A DNA stretch of 64,000 nucleotides from Dermatemys mawii (GCA_007922305.1 ML677343.1:28897915-28961914), one strand, 5' to 3'. Numbered from the stretch's first letter, positions 32,140-44,470 are shown. Translations and numbers: made by a program. The notes: generated by a model from the sequence alone, not told the origin.

Positions 32140-32916
32140 GCACATGTGTGTACTTCCTTGTCCAGGTTCAGCCAGGCTCTTATGCTCATGCCTTCTGTCA
32201 TGGGGAACACATCTTCATCTCCATCTGCGAGGAAGGGAGTCAGAACCTGCTTTCTAAGGACCAGGGCTTCTCTCCTGCCCCAGGGAATGCAAATTGTTCT
32301 TATTTCCGTATTCCCATAGCGAAATGTTCCTGCTGGCTGGTTGAGGTTTAAGTTGAGGTTCAGGAAAACAACAATAAAGAGAAAAGATATAAATTCGTAT
32401 GTGAGTGGGAGAGAGCACAGTGTGGGTTACTCACACCTGAATGGATTCCCAGACTGACCCAGTGGCTGAGCAGAGCGGCCCCTGACACATCAAGCTGCAG
32501 TGCACAGAAAGGAGGACACCGTCTCTGCTACACTGACTTTTCTGCATGGTCTGCATAAATGGGTTATTTCCCAGCAGGAGACAAACACATCAGCATGGGG
32601 ATGTTTCTGTTACATACAAAGGCATTTGAAAGCCTACAGCCCGGCGGTAATGGTGGGAGTTGCTCGCAAAACGAAACAGATGGTGGTAAGTCCCGAGGTG
32701 GTGCTGCTGGTGGGTAGCAGGGAGGAAGGGCAAGAACTATATATCTCTCCTCCGGGCGCCAAAATCTTGGCAGATGCTCAGTTTTCATCAAAGCCTCATG
32801 GAGCAAAAATGAAAAACACTCCCGGGCTGATGATTCCTCCTTCCCTTCTTATTAATACCACCTGCCCTTCCAGCCTTTTGTAATCTTGGCCTTTAATTAC
32901 AAACAGCAGTTGAAGC
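32140..32916. other. Intergenic, nothing recognised
   Basis: Between the transposon and the first MITE. The 127-codon plus frame at 32500-32883 has no motif and low credibility as a gene. Confidence 0.45.
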
Positions 32917-32924
32917 CTTGCAAC

Positions 32925-33048
32925 TAGGGTGACCAGATGTCCATATTTTATAGGGACAGTTCTGATATTTGGGGCTTTGTCTTATATCGGCGCCTATTAC
33001 CCTCCATCTGCTGTTCTGATTTTTCACACTTGCTGTCTGGTCTCCCTA
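32925..33048 (+). mobile_element. Non-autonomous GACCAGATGTCC-family element with perfect 8-bp duplication
   Basis: It is 124 bp long. The left end TAGGGTGACCAGATGTCC is mirrored by GCTGTCTGGTCTCCCTA. The inside has TTTTATAGGGACAG and TGATATTTGGGGC. The 8-bp target duplication CTTGCAAC is perfect (32917-32924 and 33049-33056). It lies under 800 bases from the end of the large transposon and shares its terminal 13 bases apart from one or two mismatches. Confidence 0.92.
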
Positions 33049-33056
33049 CTTGCAAC

Positions 33057-33717
33057 TTACACACTTCCTGTTTTGCATGCATCCTCCCTGCACCCTGAGC
33101 TGAATGGTAGCGACCAGGCTCTGAGTGTAGAACGGCCCAGCAGTAATCAGCTTGTTTTCACAAATTAATAGACTGGCAGTGTGTCTACAGCCTCTCTTGG
33201 GGGCATGTCATGCTTATAGTGCACCCTGGCTCTACAAAAGTCAAACAAAACCACCTGTATTTCAAAGGAGCTGTCGCCATCTGCATCTATTACAATTCCC
33301 AAGGAATTCATTTATAGATTCTGCAGCGGAGGCAGGGGACAGAGTGAATACCAAGGTTCTCTCCTTTAATTTTATGTTTACCTGCTGGAGAGTAAATCTT
33401 TTTCTTCCAAACCAATCTGTAATTCCCTAAGGCTACACGTCTCCGCACACCCCAATGCCAGATTATAGGGTACAGGGATGGATTTGTCCCTTAATTATTT
33501 GTAATGGGGAAGCTGAAAGCTGTTGGCATGTTTGTCTCTTGTGATCTCTGTTATGACCTGAAAATGTACAGTTATGTGATTGGCAGAGAGAGTGACAGAT
33601 AGGGAAACGAGTGGAAAAAGAAGCAAAAAACCCCAAAATCTTGGCTTTCCTCTTTAATGAGAGTGTTTAGGGCACTGAAAAGTCCCATTGCTTCTCAGAG
33701 GTGCTCTGACTGAGGCA
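33057..33717. other. Intergenic, nothing recognised
   Basis: No repeat, exon or RNA gene identified. Confidence 0.45.
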
Positions 33718-34783
33718 TGTGTGATGTTGCACTGCATAATGCTTTATGGAAATATGCTTATGAAAGTAAATATGACATAACTGGAATATGTTTTATTCTA
33801 GTTATGCCATTTAACATACCTCTGCAAAGGTTATGATCTACTGAGTACATTCATCCTGTTTGTATGCATGTAGCATTTTTGTATTCGAAGTTATGAATAT
33901 TGGCTGGGTACTTGTTTAATTTAAAGTAACTTCAGTGAAGCAGTTGGTCAGCTTCCTGAGAAAAGACTTTTCTCAATAAGTGCCCAGTCAAGAAACACTT
34001 AAGCTAACAATGAACTTGGAGATGCCAATCCACATCTAAGCTTTCCCAGGAATGTGGCCTGGCTGGTAAAGAACTCAGTCATGCATGGATGTGTGACTTG
34101 CCCACGTGACTCCAGAACTCCATCTTGGACCTGGATTCTGCATAGGAAAGAGGAGGACTTCCTCCCATAAGAGAAAGTCTATTTAAGCCTTTGGGAGACC
34201 CCTCCATTTTGTCTTCAGGTGGATCAAGAGATAGCCTCGCCACCCCCAAAGGATACCCGAAAGAAACTGGAACAAAGCACAGTAACCACAGGGGGTGTGA
34301 GTGATTGCTGGACCCAGGCTAGAAGAAGGCTAGTCCATAAAAGAAGCTTACCAGAGCATCTCTGATGGTGAGATTTCATCTGCAATCACTTTGTTACTGT
34401 ATTAGGTTTAAACTTGCGTATTTTATTTTATTTTGCTTGGTAATTCACTTTGTTCTGTCTGTTATTCCTTGGAACCACTTAAATCCTATTTTTGTATTTA
34501 ATAAAATCACTTTTTACTTATTAATTAATCCAGAGTATGTATTAATACCAGGGTGGGATGGGGGGCAAACAGCTGTGCATTTCTCTCTTTCAGTGTTGTA
34601 GAGGGTGAACAATTTATGAGTTTACCCTATATAATGTTTATACAGGGTAAAACGGATTTATTCGGGGTGTGGAGCCCATTGGGAGCTGGGCATCTGAGTG
34701 TTGGAGGCAGGAACACTTCTTAACCTGCTTTCAGTTATGCCTGCAGCTTAGAGTTAGGTGACAGGAGAGTGGCATAGGGGAAG
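33718..34783 (+). mobile_element. LTR-like retroelement fragment
   Basis: It starts TGTGATGTTGCACTGC and has promoter-like TATTTAA at 34180-34186 followed by a candidate transcript start region. A poly(A) signal AATAAA is at 34500-34505, followed by ACTTATTAATTAATCC. It then runs on with TTTACCCTATATAATG and GGGAGCTGGGCATCTGAG. The order promoter, poly(A) signal, then 3' part is LTR-like, and I recall this sequence type as an abundant turtle LTR. The right end is not reached in recognisable form, no duplication is seen and no retroviral gene is present. Confidence 0.6.
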
Positions 34784-36353
34784 TCCCTAATGCACATAAA
34801 CATTATAAAATCTAAACATATCACATTCAGTTTTTGGAATCATTTTCACTTTTTTGAAAAAAATCGGTGCCCCTTAAACACTCTGATGTTTGTTTGTAGT
34901 TTGTCAGCAACTATTTTAGCATGGACAATATCATACTTGACTCCCCAACACATTCAGATTTGCTGTTTGTTTCTTGTTTGTCACTTTCTTTTTCTATGTT
35001 TTCCAGGCTCCATGTACAGATATCTTCTGACCCCCAGCAAATAATGCTGCCCCCCCACTTCACCCAACAGATTAGAAACAAGAATTCCCCACACACTTGT
35101 AGGTCTTTTGCTTGCTACTCTGCATCTCTCTGTCCTTTAGGGGGCACCTTTAATCCTGTTTAACTCCAGAGCCTATTGTGGTTTCATTACTGAATTTTAA
35201 TGTGGAACTTGTGTCCTCCTCATGTTTGAGGTTGTGTGTTTAATTAATGACCCTGATTTTTTCAATTGTTCTTCCTGGCATTTTTCCTGGAGGGAGCAAT
35301 GGAAGTCAAGGAAACCATTTGCTTGCTTAAGCAGTTTACAGGATTAAGACTATGGTGTGGGGGTGGAGGGGCAGGGAGAAGGGAAATAACTTATTTCCAG
35401 TGTGGAAGAAGCAAGGAAGGAAAGAAAAGGAGCGGGAGAAACTGACTAAGTACAGTTATCCCAAATGGAGGACTTGGAAGAGGGCAGTTACATATGATTG
35501 AAAGGCCATAGGGGTGGGGCTTTTAACTCATAACTATACCTTTAAAAATCTCCTTGCTTGCAATTTATATGTCACCTTAATAGTAGCCACTTACTAAAAT
35601 TAAACCTTCACCGTCTCTGGCTCTCAAGTACTCAATTGTTTGAATGGGTTTCTGATCTGAGCCTCTCCATTACCGGCGTTGACAAAACTCTTGTTGACTT
35701 GAATGGTACAGAATCAGGTCCTGAGTCACCCAGTATTTGGACTGAATGTCTAGTATGTATCTGTCCCACGCGGCCACAGTGGTGCCTCCTTCTAATTACA
35801 TTAATTCCTAACTAAACCCACATGCTGTGACTGTGGTGGTGTGGCTAGGGAGCTGGGCTCATGAAACTGAGTCAACAGAGTGATATGACTGCTTTGTAAG
35901 CAGGAATTCTGGTGCCTGGTTGCTGGATACCATGAATAACCTCTCAGCATTTTAACCATCAGTGTCTTATGTATCCTGGATCATTACATGCAATAGTTAC
36001 TGAATATTTATTACTCCGAATCAAGAATGGAGGTATGGGCAGAGGAATGTTCTCTGATTGGAAGGGAATGATAGGATGACCTAAGGAGTGTTACTTAGCT
36101 GCTAGGTATAAGACATGAAAACAAACTAGTCTGATCATTGGCACATTCTCCAGACTGTGCAGTGTGTTCGCCCATTGCCACTGCAGATGCTGGTTAGAGA
36201 CTGCAGCTGAGATATATACGTATATACATATCTACGCTGAGGACTGTGGGTAACAGTAAAAGGGAGCATAAGAAGATTGTTTACAAAGAATGAATGTGTC
36301 AGCAAAAGATATTTGATTAAAGTAACATGCCAAAGAAACAGACAGACTGCAAC
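34784..36353. other. Intergenic, nothing recognised
   Basis: Unique-looking AT-rich sequence. Frames of 60-85 codons show no family resemblance. Confidence 0.45.
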
Positions 36354-36368
36354 CTCCCCATTTCATGA

Positions 36369-36469
36369 ATCCGAGAGATAGCCGATGAAGTGGGTACTAG
36401 CCCATGAAAGCTTATGCTTCAATACCTTTGTTAGTATTTAAGGTGCCACACGACTCTTTGTCACTTCTG
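36369..36469 (+). mobile_element. 5'-truncated SINE with 15-bp target duplication
   Basis: It contains CCGATGAAGTGGGTACTAGC, CCATGAAAGCTTATGCTTC and TTAAGGTGCCACACGACTC, the same SINE as at 46710. Flanks are perfect 15-bp repeats, CTCCCCATTTCATGA, at 36354-36368 and 36470-36484. Long duplications point to target-primed insertion by a LINE enzyme other than CR1, which usually leaves none. Confidence 0.9.
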
Positions 36470-36484
36470 CTCCCCATTTCATGA

Positions 36485-39400
36485 CACTTTTGCCCTTTCA
36501 AGAGTTCATAGAAGGCTATGGAGCTTTATTGCTGTCTGGAAAACTGCCTAGCAGTGCCATCTTCAGTGTGAACTAGCATTACTGTATAGATGCTTCTTGT
36601 TAACAGGAAAGCAAGGGGGATAAAAAGAGCAAGTCCTTACTCTGACTGTGCTAACTTAATGCAGAGAGACAAAAATTTCCTGCTTCTTAACTAGCTGTGC
36701 CACATTCAATTGCGGGTGCAAAGATCCAGAAGGAGGAACACAAAGATGGGGCAAAGGAAATTGTTAGAATCTTTTCTTTAGCATTGTCTACAACACAGTT
36801 TTCATGATTTGAGATATCTGATGGCAATACCTTCAAATTAAAAGTCAGAGCCCATCTGACGTGTGTGAGCCCACTCTCAAATATGAGCAATTTTAGTCAA
36901 AGAAAGAAACCAAACTATTCCTTAATGTACATGCAAAAGCCAGCCAAATCTTGGACCCTATTCCTTGCTTATTACTTATGCTCAACACCGTCTGGGTCAA
37001 AGGAAGTGGATCTTGAATCACAGCGTGGTCAAGAGTGCGAAATACAGCACTTTTGTAATAAACTCACCCCTTACATTGATAACCAAACAACCTGACTGAA
37101 ACTATCCATAATTTGTAAAAGTAAGCTGATGGCAAAAACATGCATAGAAACAACGTGATGCAAATAATAAGTAATTATGCATTGCATATTTGACCTTAAC
37201 TATTTTGACCTTAACTGTTTTGTATACTATTTTTTTTCCCATTGGGTTTTGTTACATGGTATCAATCCGTATCGACCTATTGTACTTCCTATTTTAGTAA
37301 GTTTTCGGAAGTAATGCCTTTCCTAAATGTGATAGACTGGGACCTTACATTCATGGAAAGGATTTCTTTCTGTAAATATTCCAGGTTATTGAATGTATAA
37401 GTGCAATTTTCAGCATTTGAATGGGATACTAAATTTTTATTGTACAATAATGTACATAAATGTGGGCAGCTTCTCAGCTGGGATAAATTAATGTAGCTTC
37501 CTGTAAGTCAGTGATCCTACATCAGTTTACATCAGCTGGGGATTTGGCCTCCTGTGCTTGTCCTCCAGCATGAGTGCCCGAAAACCACATTGCAGGCACT
37601 AACAAAAGATGGTGTAGATTGTTGCGCACAACAACCCAAACCCTGTTTCCAAGAGTGGCTAGAATAGAAACCGTCTTGTCCCTAGGTAGAGTCCAATACA
37701 CGAGGCTGGAGGAATAACCATGAATTATGTAAATTTTGATGGATGTGCTTTTCCTTTCCAGTTGGAAAGCCTGGGAAGAAGCCACCAGAATTACATCAAA
37801 GTCTCTACAGCATGGAATCTAATGGGCATGGAAACAGAAATAAAATTAACATGGCAACTCCAGCAAATGGCTTTTACTAATTGCCTTTTGGCTCCCGTGG
37901 GGTGCAAAGTATAATGGCGGCCAAATCATGGACAGATCAATGTCAGAAAATACATCTCTCCCCCCCTCTCTCCGATTTGTTTTCTTGATTTTAGTTATAA
38001 AGCTTATTACAAATAACAGGCAGGCCAGTAACATGATACAGTGGGTGGAGGAAGCACAAGATAAGTCCAGCTGTTGTACAGATGTTAAGTGATAAAAATA
38101 CAACTTGTCTCTGGGTATTTTAAATAAATAAGCTTCTCACTCCTTTTCTATAGCACAGCTTTCCTTAAACCTGGCCAATGCCTCCTATCCTTCAGTAATG
38201 AAAAATCCATCCAAGCTTCTGCTCATGGAAATTCTTCTACAGGGCAGAGGGAGAAGAATATTGAAGTTTGCATTTGGATATTTTTTTATGTGTAGGTTTT
38301 AAGGCCAGAAAGGGCCTTTGTGAACATCTATTCTGACCTCCTGCATACGAGAGAACATAGAATTTCATCTCTTATTTCCTGCATTGAGCCCAATAGCCTG
38401 TGGTTGAGGTGGGGCATACATTTTTTTTAATGAAAATGGGCTACTAGAGAGAGTGAAGTTCTACACAGAACATGTTCAACAGACACACTGCTATCTCTCT
38501 CCAGGCCATTCCTACCACTCCTGTGTCCTCACCAGGAACTGGAGTGGTCCTTCCCTGGGATGTCTTCATTTCTATGCCTGCCGGTTCCTTAGTTTTAAGA
38601 CCTTTAGGAAAATGGAGGCAACAGGCCCTATTCACTTCTTTCTCGAATTTGACACTTGTGTAAAATTGGAATAAGACAGAGGTGAATCTGATTTGTTTAG
38701 ATTCTGTGCTCAGCAGACAGAGGATGAAGATATAAATATGCATAAGCAAAGGAAAAAATCAGGAGGATGCCAGCAATTAACAAGAAAAATTGCATTATTA
38801 CAAATGATTTCTACTTAATTGTCAACCATCTCTCTTTGAGGCTGAATTTGCATGAAGATCGTTTAAAGATGATCAGTATTCAATTGCCCATTAAATGAAA
38901 CAATCTTTTCTTGGCTCATCAAATTTCTAGTCAGGCCACTAGATATAGTTTTTGTGATGGAGTCTCTTAAGGACCTATTGCTGATGGGAAATATCAGTTT
39001 CATGTCTCATTGCTCTTCTATTGGAAATGCTAAGGAAAACTGCTGAAGCATTGCTATTCTTCATTCTCTCTCTTTCTCTCTCCCAAAACTTAATGGAAAA
39101 CACTCCAAACTCCCTTCTTTATTCTGATGTTTTACTAGTTAGTGATAGGCTGGAAGATATGGAATAGCCCAAGAACAGCAGGACCCTAATATGTTTTATA
39201 TTAGTTTGTTTATAAGAACATCCTTCCCGTGATAAATGGCTGCACCCATTGTGAGTGTTTTCAATTTCCCCTTTGATATATGAATTAGGGAATGCCGCCA
39301 ACCAACCTCTCTGTTCCGTGTTTTTCTTATTCTAGGATACCCAAGTCATTTGAAGAGCAACAGCCTTTTCAGCAATGGCCTAATCTTTTGAAGTCCAATT

Positions 39401-41046
39401 GTGCTGTATTTCAGTGATCGTTGTGAATTCATTGTGTGTGTGGCAGGAGTTGAACCTTCAAGGTACTGAATGCTTCCCACTCACTCCAGGAGGGATAGAG
39501 TATTCAGTGCCTCATGATATTAGGCATTATGGTCACATCACTTCTCAGTAGTGAATTGGCAGAAATGGCTGCCTGCCTAAATATCCTGAAATCAACAAAC
39601 ATAAGGGACCAGACCCACCAGTGGTGAGACTCAGCAGTTCCCATCAACTGAGCCCCTGGACCAAAGTCTTTTACAGAACAAAGAACAACCTTTTGTATTT
39701 AGAGACATATGGGACAGGTTATTAGCTGCCTGTAAGTCTGTGAGAACTGAGCTGCCTTCCCTGAGACAATTTCATAAGGTTCTGACGGGTGTTTGTCAAA
39801 GAGTCTGTGGCCCTGTTATGCTCCTCAGAGTGGCTAGCTCCTCCCTACCACGTGAACCATCATAGCTACATTCTATTTTTAGCATGCTAGCTCAGAGATA
39901 CATCTCCTTGAGTGGGGAGATACACCCCCAGCTCAAAGCATAGACATACTCTGGAAAGCTGATCCAACTGACTCCCATCTTAGGATTCTCCATGACTGGA
40001 GAACACCTGGGTGGTGGAGAGCCCGTGTTTGCTGATGATTCAGCTGGTTACGCTGTTATTTCCCTTGTCCCATGAGGGGAATTCTCCCTGAAGTCAATAG
40101 GATTCTGTTGTATTGGAAGATCAAGCCCTTGGAGTTTGAGACACCAAACTTACTAGATTCTGTGTTTGTTTTTCATTCAAGTTGTCTCCTCATCTGTTTT
40201 GCTCTCCCACAGCCTAGCTGTCTATCAATTATTTGTGTGCTGTATGGTATGCTGGTCTATGGCATGCTAAGCTATCCTCATCTTATGCCTATCTGAATGC
40301 AAGGAAGAATTGAAAGTGACTAGGTTTTTAGAAGCTGATAATGATTTGATAAAGCTAATGTCTGGACGATGCTTATGATTTATTGCAGATCCTGGGTTAT
40401 TGGCTGATTACATGAAATAGATGTTTATAAATTAAGTTCGAATAAGCCATTCAATTAAGGTTACAGTAAATGGCATCCCAAGGTCAAACTACTTTGTTAT
40501 AAAGCAGGCTTTGGGGGAATAATCACATGAAGAATAACAATTAGGCTGGAGAATGAGAAACAGACCTGGAAAGAAACACGGCCTTATTTCAGTGGTAAAA
40601 TGCCAACAGCTGCTTTTTCCTGGAACTTGGTGTGTAATGGTTCAATTGTACAATGGAGCAAACGTTCCACAAGGCTTGTGTAAATGTACCATGCTTTGTG
40701 CATCTGCCTCATGTATCTATACACAGCAAAAGCACATCCTTAACTTTAAGCTGTTTAAGGCCACATCATACCCCAGCACAAGGATATGGTTTATGGTCTG
40801 GGGGTGCAGATAATGCTAGAATCCTCCTCTCCTAACTATGCTAACAAACCCCATGCCTCTCCAGTGAGAGGGCGGTACGAGGGTCCCACCAACAGCCCAC
40901 CCCACCTTCTCCCGTGTGGAGCGTGCATGGAGACTGGGACCGCAGCGTGCCCCTGCTCGCTCTTGCGACCATGATATTGTCAGGATCACCAGTATAGAAC
41001 CTAACTGCCAGCAGCACAGTTTCTTTATTTTCAAACATACCTGACC
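36485..41046. other. Intergenic, little recognised
   Basis: A CR1 piece lies at 38292-38372. Otherwise no exon, RNA gene or clear repeat was recognised. Frames such as 38444-38749 minus (101 codons) have no motif. Confidence 0.45.
38292..38372 (-). mobile_element. CR1-like LINE tail, reverse
   Basis: TAAGGCCAGAAAGGGCCTTT, then TCTATTCTGACCTCCTGCAT and AACATAGAATTTC. The reverse strand reads like the tail at 13261-13334. Confidence 0.7.
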
Positions 41047-41054
41047 TGACACTC

Positions 41055-41373
41055 ATGGGTGGTGGGTAGGGGAGGCTGTATCTCCTCAAACAGCCAGGCC
41101 TGGCCCCACCCACACTCTGCCCCCAGTGCCACACTTCAGTGGTGCCGCTGGGCTCCAGTGGCTGGGGCCACACCGCCCGCCCTCTCGGGGCTGCAGCGGC
41201 ACCGTGTGCTCTCCCTTCTGGGGTGCCAGGGCTGAGAGGGGCCCTGCGGGCACTAGCCAGCTTGGGGTAGGGGGCTATGGGTTCCAGGAGCATGGTAGGG
41301 ACAGGGCCTCAGGTGGAAGGGGAGGGGTTGGGGGCTAGCCTTCCCCAGCCAGTGGTTCATGCGCCGCCCATGT
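41055..41373. mobile_element. GC-rich MITE with perfect 8-bp duplication
   Basis: It is 319 bp long. The left end ATGGGTGGTGGG and right end GCGCCGCCCATGT are roughly inverted. Flanks are the perfect 8-bp repeat TGACACTC (41047-41054 and 41374-41381), fitting a hAT-type insertion. The interior is GC-rich with no coding motif; the 150-codon minus frame crossing its left part is not credible. Confidence 0.8.
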
Positions 41374-41429
41374 TGACACTCCATGACGGGGTGTATGTAC
41401 CCCGTGACAGTGGGTTATAGTTGCTTATA

Positions 41430-41489
41430 TAAGACAACACCCCTCATATTGGGATGATTCTGATAATATTGAGACATCCGGCCACCCTA
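41430..41489 (-). mobile_element. Fragment of a GACCAGATGTCC-family element
   Basis: GCTTATATAAGACAACACCC leads to TTGAGACATCCGGCCACCCTA, the reverse of the family left end. The other half is missing, so this is a truncated and diverged copy. Confidence 0.65.
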
Positions 41490-42018
41490 CAGTGGTGGTG
41501 CCCTCCTACATCTTTTAGTGCTCTCATTTGGGACATAGGGACCTGCGTTTGTTCCCCCTTCTGCCTGATGTGGAGGCGGTTTTTGAACGTGGGTCTCCCA
41601 CTTCATGATCCCACCTCTCAGGAGATTGCATTGGCCAGAGAGAGTGAAAATGGCTCCCTAGCCCCTTGGTTAAGGCACCGATATGGGGGACCCCATGTTC
41701 CGCAATGAAGATTTAATTATTTATACAGAGTGGAATGGCTTTAACAGTTGAAAGTCAGAGAGGCCTGCAACAGGGTACCCCACGGCTCAGAGTTTAGGAC
41801 ACTCTTGTGGAGACCTATCGTTGGCTAGCCTGAGAATGCCTACTGGATCGGGCGCCACAGGTAATGTAGATTGGGGGAATTCCTAGTATGAGGCTCCTGC
41901 TGGGTCTCAGGTGTGAATTGGATTGCCAGGCGCCTTGATGGAGGTGGCCATGTGCACATTACTCCTCGGGGGATTCTGTGTGACTGTGCGCCCACAGAAA
42001 ATGCGCCCGCCTCCCCCC
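41490..42018. other. Intergenic, nothing firm
   Basis: No exon or clear repeat. The last part before the gap (ATTACTCCTCGGGGGATTCT) resembles a turtle repeat head but is not classified. Confidence 0.4.
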
Positions 42019-42028
42019 NNNNNNNNNN
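42019..42028. other. Assembly gap (10 N)
   Basis: Ten N bases following a run of C. The round number suggests a placeholder of unknown true size. Frames crossing it are meaningless. Confidence 0.99.
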
Positions 42029-42049
42029 CAGCAGCTGGGGCTCCCCCAT

Positions 42050-42330
42050 TAAGCAGGCCCATCGAACCCTCACTCTGACAAGCCCTACATCTGGACCCCC
42101 TCTGATGAGCCCTCCCACCCCACTGACCACCAACCAGCTGCACCTGGATCCCCCACCCCATCAAGTCCCACTCCACCTGCGCCTGGAGTGCCCTACTCAG
42201 CGCCCCACACCCAGACCCACCCTGCTGAGCCCAACCATCTTCACCTGGATCTCCTGTGGAGTCCCATTGCCCCTGTGCATCCAGATCTCCCACTGAGCTT
42301 CCTGCACCCAGATAGCCCCACACCTATGAC
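42050..42330 (+). repeat. C-rich degenerate tandem repeat beside the gap
   Basis: Variants of CACCTGGATCCCCCAC, ACCCAGACCCACCC and TGAGCCC recur every 25-35 bases, for example at about 42139, 42218, 42246 and 42307. The pattern is minisatellite-like. It can explain the adjacent assembly gap. Confidence 0.5.
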
Positions 42331-42331
42331 A

Positions 42332-42557
42332 TGTAGCCGTGTCAGTCCCAGGATGCTAGAGAGTCAGGATGGGTGAGGCAATACCTTTTATTGGACCAAC
42401 TTTTGGTGGTGAGAGAGACAATCTTTCAAGCCACACAGAGCTCTTCTTTAGGTACCTTTCCCAGACCCAAAGAAGACTCTGTGTGACTTGAAAGCTCGTC
42501 TCTCTCACCAACAGAAGTCAGTCCAATAAGATATTACCTCATCCACCTTGTCTCTCT
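42332..42557. mobile_element. Inverted-arm repeat (ATTGGACCAACTT family)
   Basis: The left half reads TAGAGAGTCAGGATGGGTGA, TTTTATTGGACCAACTTTTG and GAGAGAGACAATCTTTCAAG. The right half reads the same in reverse: CTTGAAAGCTCGTCTCTCTC, then CAGTCCAATAAG and CACCTTGTCTCTCTA. The arms are about 90 bases each, with a turn near 42453-42467. It is a common turtle repeat in hairpin form. Confidence 0.75.
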
Positions 42558-43559
42558 ACTTTGTAAACTAAGTTAGACTCACTTGAAGGTCTGGTCATCA
42601 AGCAGTCTCGAACTGGCATCTTATCTTATTCTAAGAGGTAGCATTGCTCCTTTCAGTTTGTTTTTGTGGGCGCTCTTCATGGGAATACTTTTGCCAGTAG
42701 TGCATAGGAGGCTCTTTGAATTACAGTTGCTTTGTGAGGTATTTGGCGGCATTAATAAGGGTGGTTGGGTGAGTGGTTGGACAACAACACTAGCAATGGG
42801 TGTGATCCTCTTGTCAAGGGTTTATTTGTAGCAATTTATTAATTTTTCTTTCGCAACTTGGCATTAAAGCAAAACAAACACACACAAAAATCCTCTTCAG
42901 CTGCATCCAATCAACCCATGGGTATTTGAGTAATGGGATACACACATTGTCCTGAACATTTTACCTACCTTAAGACTTGAGATCTGATCCTAGTTTCCTT
43001 ACCATAGATCATACTCTGGGCAAGATCTTATAATTTCCTTATGCAATAATAACCATCTCATATCAGTTTTATTGCATTCCTGTATCAGTGCAACCAACAT
43101 CCTGTTTGCTTTCCTCATTGCAGCTACACACATTGTTTTCCTACAATATCTCCTAGATTTCTTGTCTAACTGGATCGCTGCAGCCCCTGCTGTACCCCTC
43201 ATCTGGAACTAGGGATATCTTGCTTCAGGTAACATTGCCCAAGGGAGTTATGGGTTGTACAATGAAACCTTGACTGTCTGAGTCCTGTTTAACAGAAACT
43301 CTGCTATCCTAAGGTTGAGTATGACCTGCCAGGTTTGACTGAAGCTCCACAAGACCAACGTGGTACAAGAATTCTGATCCTGCAAAGCATGGGAGCTTTG
43401 GAGGACAGAATCAACCTTGTTAGGGCCTGAAATTCTCCTATACCAAAGGAACCACACAAGGCTTAGGCATCACTTAAATCCCACTATTTTGAGGGCTAAG
43501 GTGGGATCTAAATGGTACATAGGCCTCAGCATACCATCTGCACAAAGGTGAATTTTAAA
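42558..43559. other. Intergenic; possible antisense CR1 near 43060-43190
   Basis: AACCAACATCCTGTTTGCTT and CATTGCAGCTACACACATTG resemble an antisense CR1 segment. Otherwise nothing is recognised. Confidence 0.4.
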
Positions 43560-43975
43560 TCCCCACCCTGCCATCAGCTGTCATTCGCGATCGCGCTGTC
43601 AGTGCTCACTTCCAACTGGTCCATCATGCCAGCCTCCATGTCCATTTGTTTTCAAAGAATACCTTTGTGCTGTCTCCCATGCTGCTCCGGGGGCCCCCTC
43701 CAAAACATCTTCAAACCCACCTCTTCGTCCACCTTCAAATCCCTCCTCAGATCTCTCCTGTGGCATGACGCATACAAACACCGTGGCAACGTTCAGGCTG
43801 CTGGTCTGCAAAGAGTGCTGCCCATATTGTCTCACTGTTTCCTTGTGCTCCCCCAACTCTTCGTAGCTGTTTGTTGTCTCCTGTCTTAAACAGAGATGGT
43901 GAGCCACTTGGGGCAGGACTGTCTTAGTGTTCTGTGTTTGTACAGCGTGGTCAACAGAGGCATGGATGGCCGGGC
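43560..43975 (+). mobile_element. LINE 3' region ending GTACAGCG
   Basis: CACCTTCAAATCCCTCCTCA, TGTCTCACTGTTTCCTTGTG, GAGCCACTTGGGGCAGGACT and TTCTGTGTTTGTACAGCG occur in order. This is a familiar sauropsid LINE tail with residual coding similarity. The 125-codon frame at 43512-43889 overlaps it and is not an independent gene. Superfamily is uncertain. Confidence 0.65.
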
Positions 43976-44470
43976 CTAGTGGTTGAAGGAGCGTTGGTCA
44001 GGGCTTGTAGTTGGAGCAGTGGTGGTCAGATATAGTGGTCGGGCTGGGGGTCAGAGCAAGAATCAGACACCAAGAGCAGGGTTAGAATAAGACTGGAGCA
44101 GGATCAGTTGCTCAGAATCACCTAGTGGCGGGGGGATAATCCTGGTGACATGACAGTGTTGAGCAGACTGGAATGGCTGCTCTCATTGAGACCCTATATC
44201 CCTCGCCTTGGGGGTGTCTGGTTAAACCTTTGCCAGTGGATTGGCTTAGCCCTGGTTGATTGACATGGAGCCCTGAGGTAATCAAGCTGAGGGGTGACTC
44301 ATTGGGCTCAGCAGTGCTTATCAGGCTCAGAGATGACGCATTACAAGGGCCTTGCACAGTGGGATCTTGGCTCATGACTCTGGCTCCTAGACACTTTGGT
44401 AACACAAATAATAAATAATAATAATCTGTAGGTCTGGAGCTCCTCTGTTTCTCAATCTCACAAACCATCT
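43976..44470. repeat. Unclassified repeat-like sequence, possibly LTR-derived
   Basis: GTGGTCAGATATAGTGGTCG, GACTGGAGCAGGATCAGTTG and several related GGTCAG motifs resemble a turtle dispersed repeat, but ends and duplication are not visible. The 116-codon minus frame here has no motif. Confidence 0.3.

Noticed and set aside
40841..41293. 150-codon minus-strand frame
   Set aside because: It runs through a GC-rich MITE; open length is explained by base composition.
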